Source: Lethocerus indicus (taxonomy: Eukaryota > Arthropoda > Insecta > Hemiptera > Belostomatidae). Taken from it: a stretch of 64,000 bases of DNA. The DNA is taken from positions 7,494,034-7,558,033 of the forward strand of contig JACDQD010000006.1 in the NCBI GenBank assembly GCA_019843655.1, given 5' to 3'. Positions within the stretch are counted from its first letter, which is position 1. Every line of letters begins with the position of its first letter. The notes under the pieces were generated by a model that was not told the DNA's origin, ran no database searches, and worked only from the letters and a program-made list of their open reading frames with translations. Positions 61,337 to 64,000 of this stretch are shown in pieces. Made by a program: the position numbers and the translations under genes.

Positions 61337-62568
61337 CAAAACACGCTATTCAGATCATTTTAAAGCATAATACATTTTTAAGTCCGTCATTTAGAGCAAC
61401 ACATTTGTGTCAGGCATGAGGCGAGATAAATTTGCTGCCAGAGAATAAACACAGAAGGGCCAGTGATATATTCATTAAAAGTAAATGACATTAATTGTAC
61501 TTAAAGTTTCGAGTTATTCTGCACATTGCAATATAACAGTACAAATTAATGAAGTTATTGCATTAATAATATATTTTTACAAATAATTATATTTATCGAA
61601 ATCGATTTTTGGCCAGCATAAAAAATTAGACACAGTATGCTTGGATACGTACACGAAATTTTCGGATTAATGTACCTAAATTATAAGTCACGTAGATTTC
61701 AGTGTAATCGCTGTTAACAGCTTTTAAATGCAAGGAAGCTTTTTCTTTGGAATGTAAGTTACTTAGAGGCGCGTGGGATTAGCGGTTTTATGTTTCTCCC
61801 CATAGACTTAGCTGTCCCATTACAGGAGGGTTTATAGGGTACAGAGCGGAAAAGCACCGCCCATTTAGACCTCCGGCTCCTTTGTCAATAAGTGCGCTTT
61901 GTTATAGTGCTTATTGAATTGGACTGTCGGTACTTTTGCATTTCCTATTCGCGTAATAAATTGTTATTTTGTTTAAAAAATTTTCAATTGCCGCGTTGAA
62001 TTAGCTTTGTATTGTAGAGGATGATTTATGAGACCGCCTTGAAACTTTCGAAGCAATTTCGAAGCCGGTGACTAATGACACCTTTCAGATATTCAGTAGC
62101 GACCAATAACTTCTTTTAATAATAGGAATTGGTTCAGATGTATTTTCAACAGCTGAGCCCAAGTCCCTCCGATGACAGCTTAGAATCGGTTCAATTTGGT
62201 TATAGCATGGTGTTGCAAATGAATAGCGCCTTCGTTGTAACCGCGAGTAATGTGCAGGACTAGCATTAATTACTCGTATCAGTTGCCGGACCATCCTTCT
62301 GCTGTCACGTTTCGAAATGACAACTACGAAAGTGATGGTGGCCCGGTACCACAGTTTGGTGGGAGTTTCATTACTTAATCTCAATACCAGCAAAGGTTAG
62401 CAGGAAAAGTGGGGGCACGCATAGTTATTTGTTATATATAAGTTTTATTATAACAAATGATTGATATATAAAATATATTAATTACAATTATTTAATATGC
62501 CTGTTTGGCGGCCTGCATGGTTGTGGAATATCATCTCTCTTTATATTTCCTATCCCGGTCCCATGCCC

Positions 62569-62690
62569 AACTTCTCGCCATCGTCAGTAAAATATTTACA
62601 GTCGGTTGATTATTATTAACACTACCTTCTCTGTGACAATGTTGAATTGCTACTGACGATTGGAAGAAGCCGAGACCGATCTAGCGTAGG
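62569..62690. repeat. Hairpin repeat family, complete unit
   Basis: The left arm is ACTTCTCGCCATCGTCAGTA. The right arm is TACTGACGATTGGAAGAAGC, continuing CGAGACCGATCTAGC. They are imperfect inverted repeats about 62 bp apart, with the same architecture as the unit at 37966-38098. Confidence 0.6.
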
Positions 62691-63339
62691 GTCAAATAAA
62701 TTAGTGGAGACAGGAGGTGCAGACGAGAGTGACAATAATATAATTTCTTTTAGAAGAATATTGGCTGGGTTCCGTATATGTTTATCGGCTTGAGGTAGTA
62801 TATTTATTCGGAGAAAGAAAACGGAATAAGCTTCAGGATGCAGAATTTCTGTAAGGATAAAAATATGTCGAATTATTTAACAGATTGTTCAGGAAATAAA
62901 ATTAAATGGGGAGCATAACAATTAAAACACATTGAGCTCTAAAATATAAAAAAATGAAAGTAAAAATTAAACTGAATAATGCAAATTTCAACTGCACGAA
63001 TAAAATATGCATTAGACCACGCACGTGTATTACAGTCACTGCAAACCGGAATTTCCCGTTAAATCGAGTATTGGTGGAGATTCGATGGATAAGATAGGAA
63101 CCTTTTTCGGGCTGTAGGTTGCCTACACCTGTTACACTCCGGCATCTGTCGATTTATTGTCTTCTTAATCTTGTATTTCCGCACCAGTGTTCTGTCAATA
63201 TGGATCCCTGTGATTTCACCAGACGGTGAGAAAATATTTTGCAGGAAACATGGCGACATGGAGAACTGAATTTATTTAATGTATAACTACGTCTAATTAT
63301 GCCGGAGATCACCCGAATGTATATGTATATACATTCCGG

Positions 63340-63455
63340 ATTCGGTCGAATTTTCCTAGAGAACGACAGAGGTCCTTTTAAGGTGACTGGGCGGCATAGG
63401 TGACCGCCGCGATCTTCAAATGACCCTGTCGTTCTCTAGGAAAATTCGACCGAAT
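63340..63455. repeat. Perfect 30-bp inverted repeat (foldback)
   Basis: Arms 63340-63369 and 63426-63455 are exact reverse complements, starting ATTCGGTCGAATTTTCCTAG on the left. The 56-bp spacer between them is GC-richer. Such a perfect arm suggests a recent foldback element or a transcribed hairpin. Confidence 0.85.
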
Positions 63456-64000
63456 TCAGATTTCTCTTCTGGTCCCCACGAGCCCAGCCCACTACCCCAA
63501 GCCCAATGCATTGGCCGCCCGCCATCTGTTTCCCTTCACCCTATGCCTTGGCCAACTCCTCGGGACTAGTATCATTCCGTTAAACTAATATATAAATATA
63601 AACATATTATAAAGATATTTAATATAGATATGTAATAAACAAATATATATAAACATATATGTATAGATATTAATTGTTCCATACTCATCTGACTATTATA
63701 CAGACATCTTTTATATTATAATGCTTTGTGTTATATAATAATATTTACTTCGTTTAAATATTTATTTATTAAGGGTAAGTGGGAGTTGGTACCTTAACAT
63801 TTGAATGAGAGTATGATAAATAAAATTAGCAAATTTAGAAAGCCACAATAAAATGCATTTCTATATATTCATCGACAGTGCTCATTATAAATGAAAGAGT
63901 TATTCTATATTAGTCAAAATATTTTATTATGTACTGAATAGATGATGTATGAATAGTTTGTTACATAAACAAAAATAATATTTACAGCTGTACGAAACTA

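Larger units (their letters stand above)
61337..64000. other. Region upstream of the receptor start codon
   Basis: This stretch probably holds the 5' UTR, possible non-coding exons and the promoter of the receptor, but no TATA box or initiator can be assigned with confidence. It contains a complete hairpin repeat unit (62569-62690) and a perfect 30-bp inverted repeat (63340-63455). Confidence 0.5.

Overview
The window is a gene-poor, AT-rich stretch of an arthropod nuclear genome, most likely an insect. The signs are short exons separated by introns of 2.5-9 kb, many AT dinucleotide microsatellites, and decayed transposon pieces. Two protein-coding genes can be read with confidence. Both lie on the minus strand. 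Nothing bacterial (operons, Shine-Dalgarno sites, CRISPR) is present.

The first gene, at 13,924-16,757, is the orthologue of the DNA-repair nuclease subunit ERCC1. Five exons with canonical GT-AG introns give a 266-residue protein. It has the nuclease-like central domain, the tandem helix-hairpin-helix tail, and a C-terminal extension that resembles a PCNA-binding box. The block from about 12.18 to 16.8 kb is sharply depleted in CpG compared with the DNA on both sides. This is the usual footprint of germline gene-body methylation, and it suggests that the transcript continues 1.5-1.8 kb past the stop codon.

The second gene, at 25,596-61,336 (possibly extending down to 19,762), is a complete rhodopsin-class (class A) G-protein-coupled receptor. 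It is split over seven coding exons, roughly one transmembrane helix per exon, across about 36 kb. All hallmark residues are present: the TM1 Asn, the TM2 Asp, the TM3/ECL2 cysteine pair, DRY, CWLP and NPLLY. Its sequence style is that of a peptide-hormone receptor, but I cannot name the ligand. Every exon junction is in phase. Six of the seven possible splice donors are canonical GT; the donor of exon 2 reads AT where GT is expected. The last exon ends in an in-frame strong donor, and a phase-matched Arg-rich exon at 19,762-19,971 could supply an alternative C-terminus.

The rest is intronic or intergenic. It holds five (TA)n tracts of similar length, a dispersed family of short hairpin-forming repeats with a shared core, a perfect 30-bp inverted repeat near the right edge, several smaller palindromes, two short tandem duplications, and a fragment of a Jockey-like reverse transcriptase. 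A few orphan exon-like islands with good splice signals are listed as low-confidence candidates. I see no evidence for an obviously new multi-gene system. The most interesting leads are the AT splice donor, the unassigned receptor, the CpG-depleted ERCC1 block and the hairpin repeat family.
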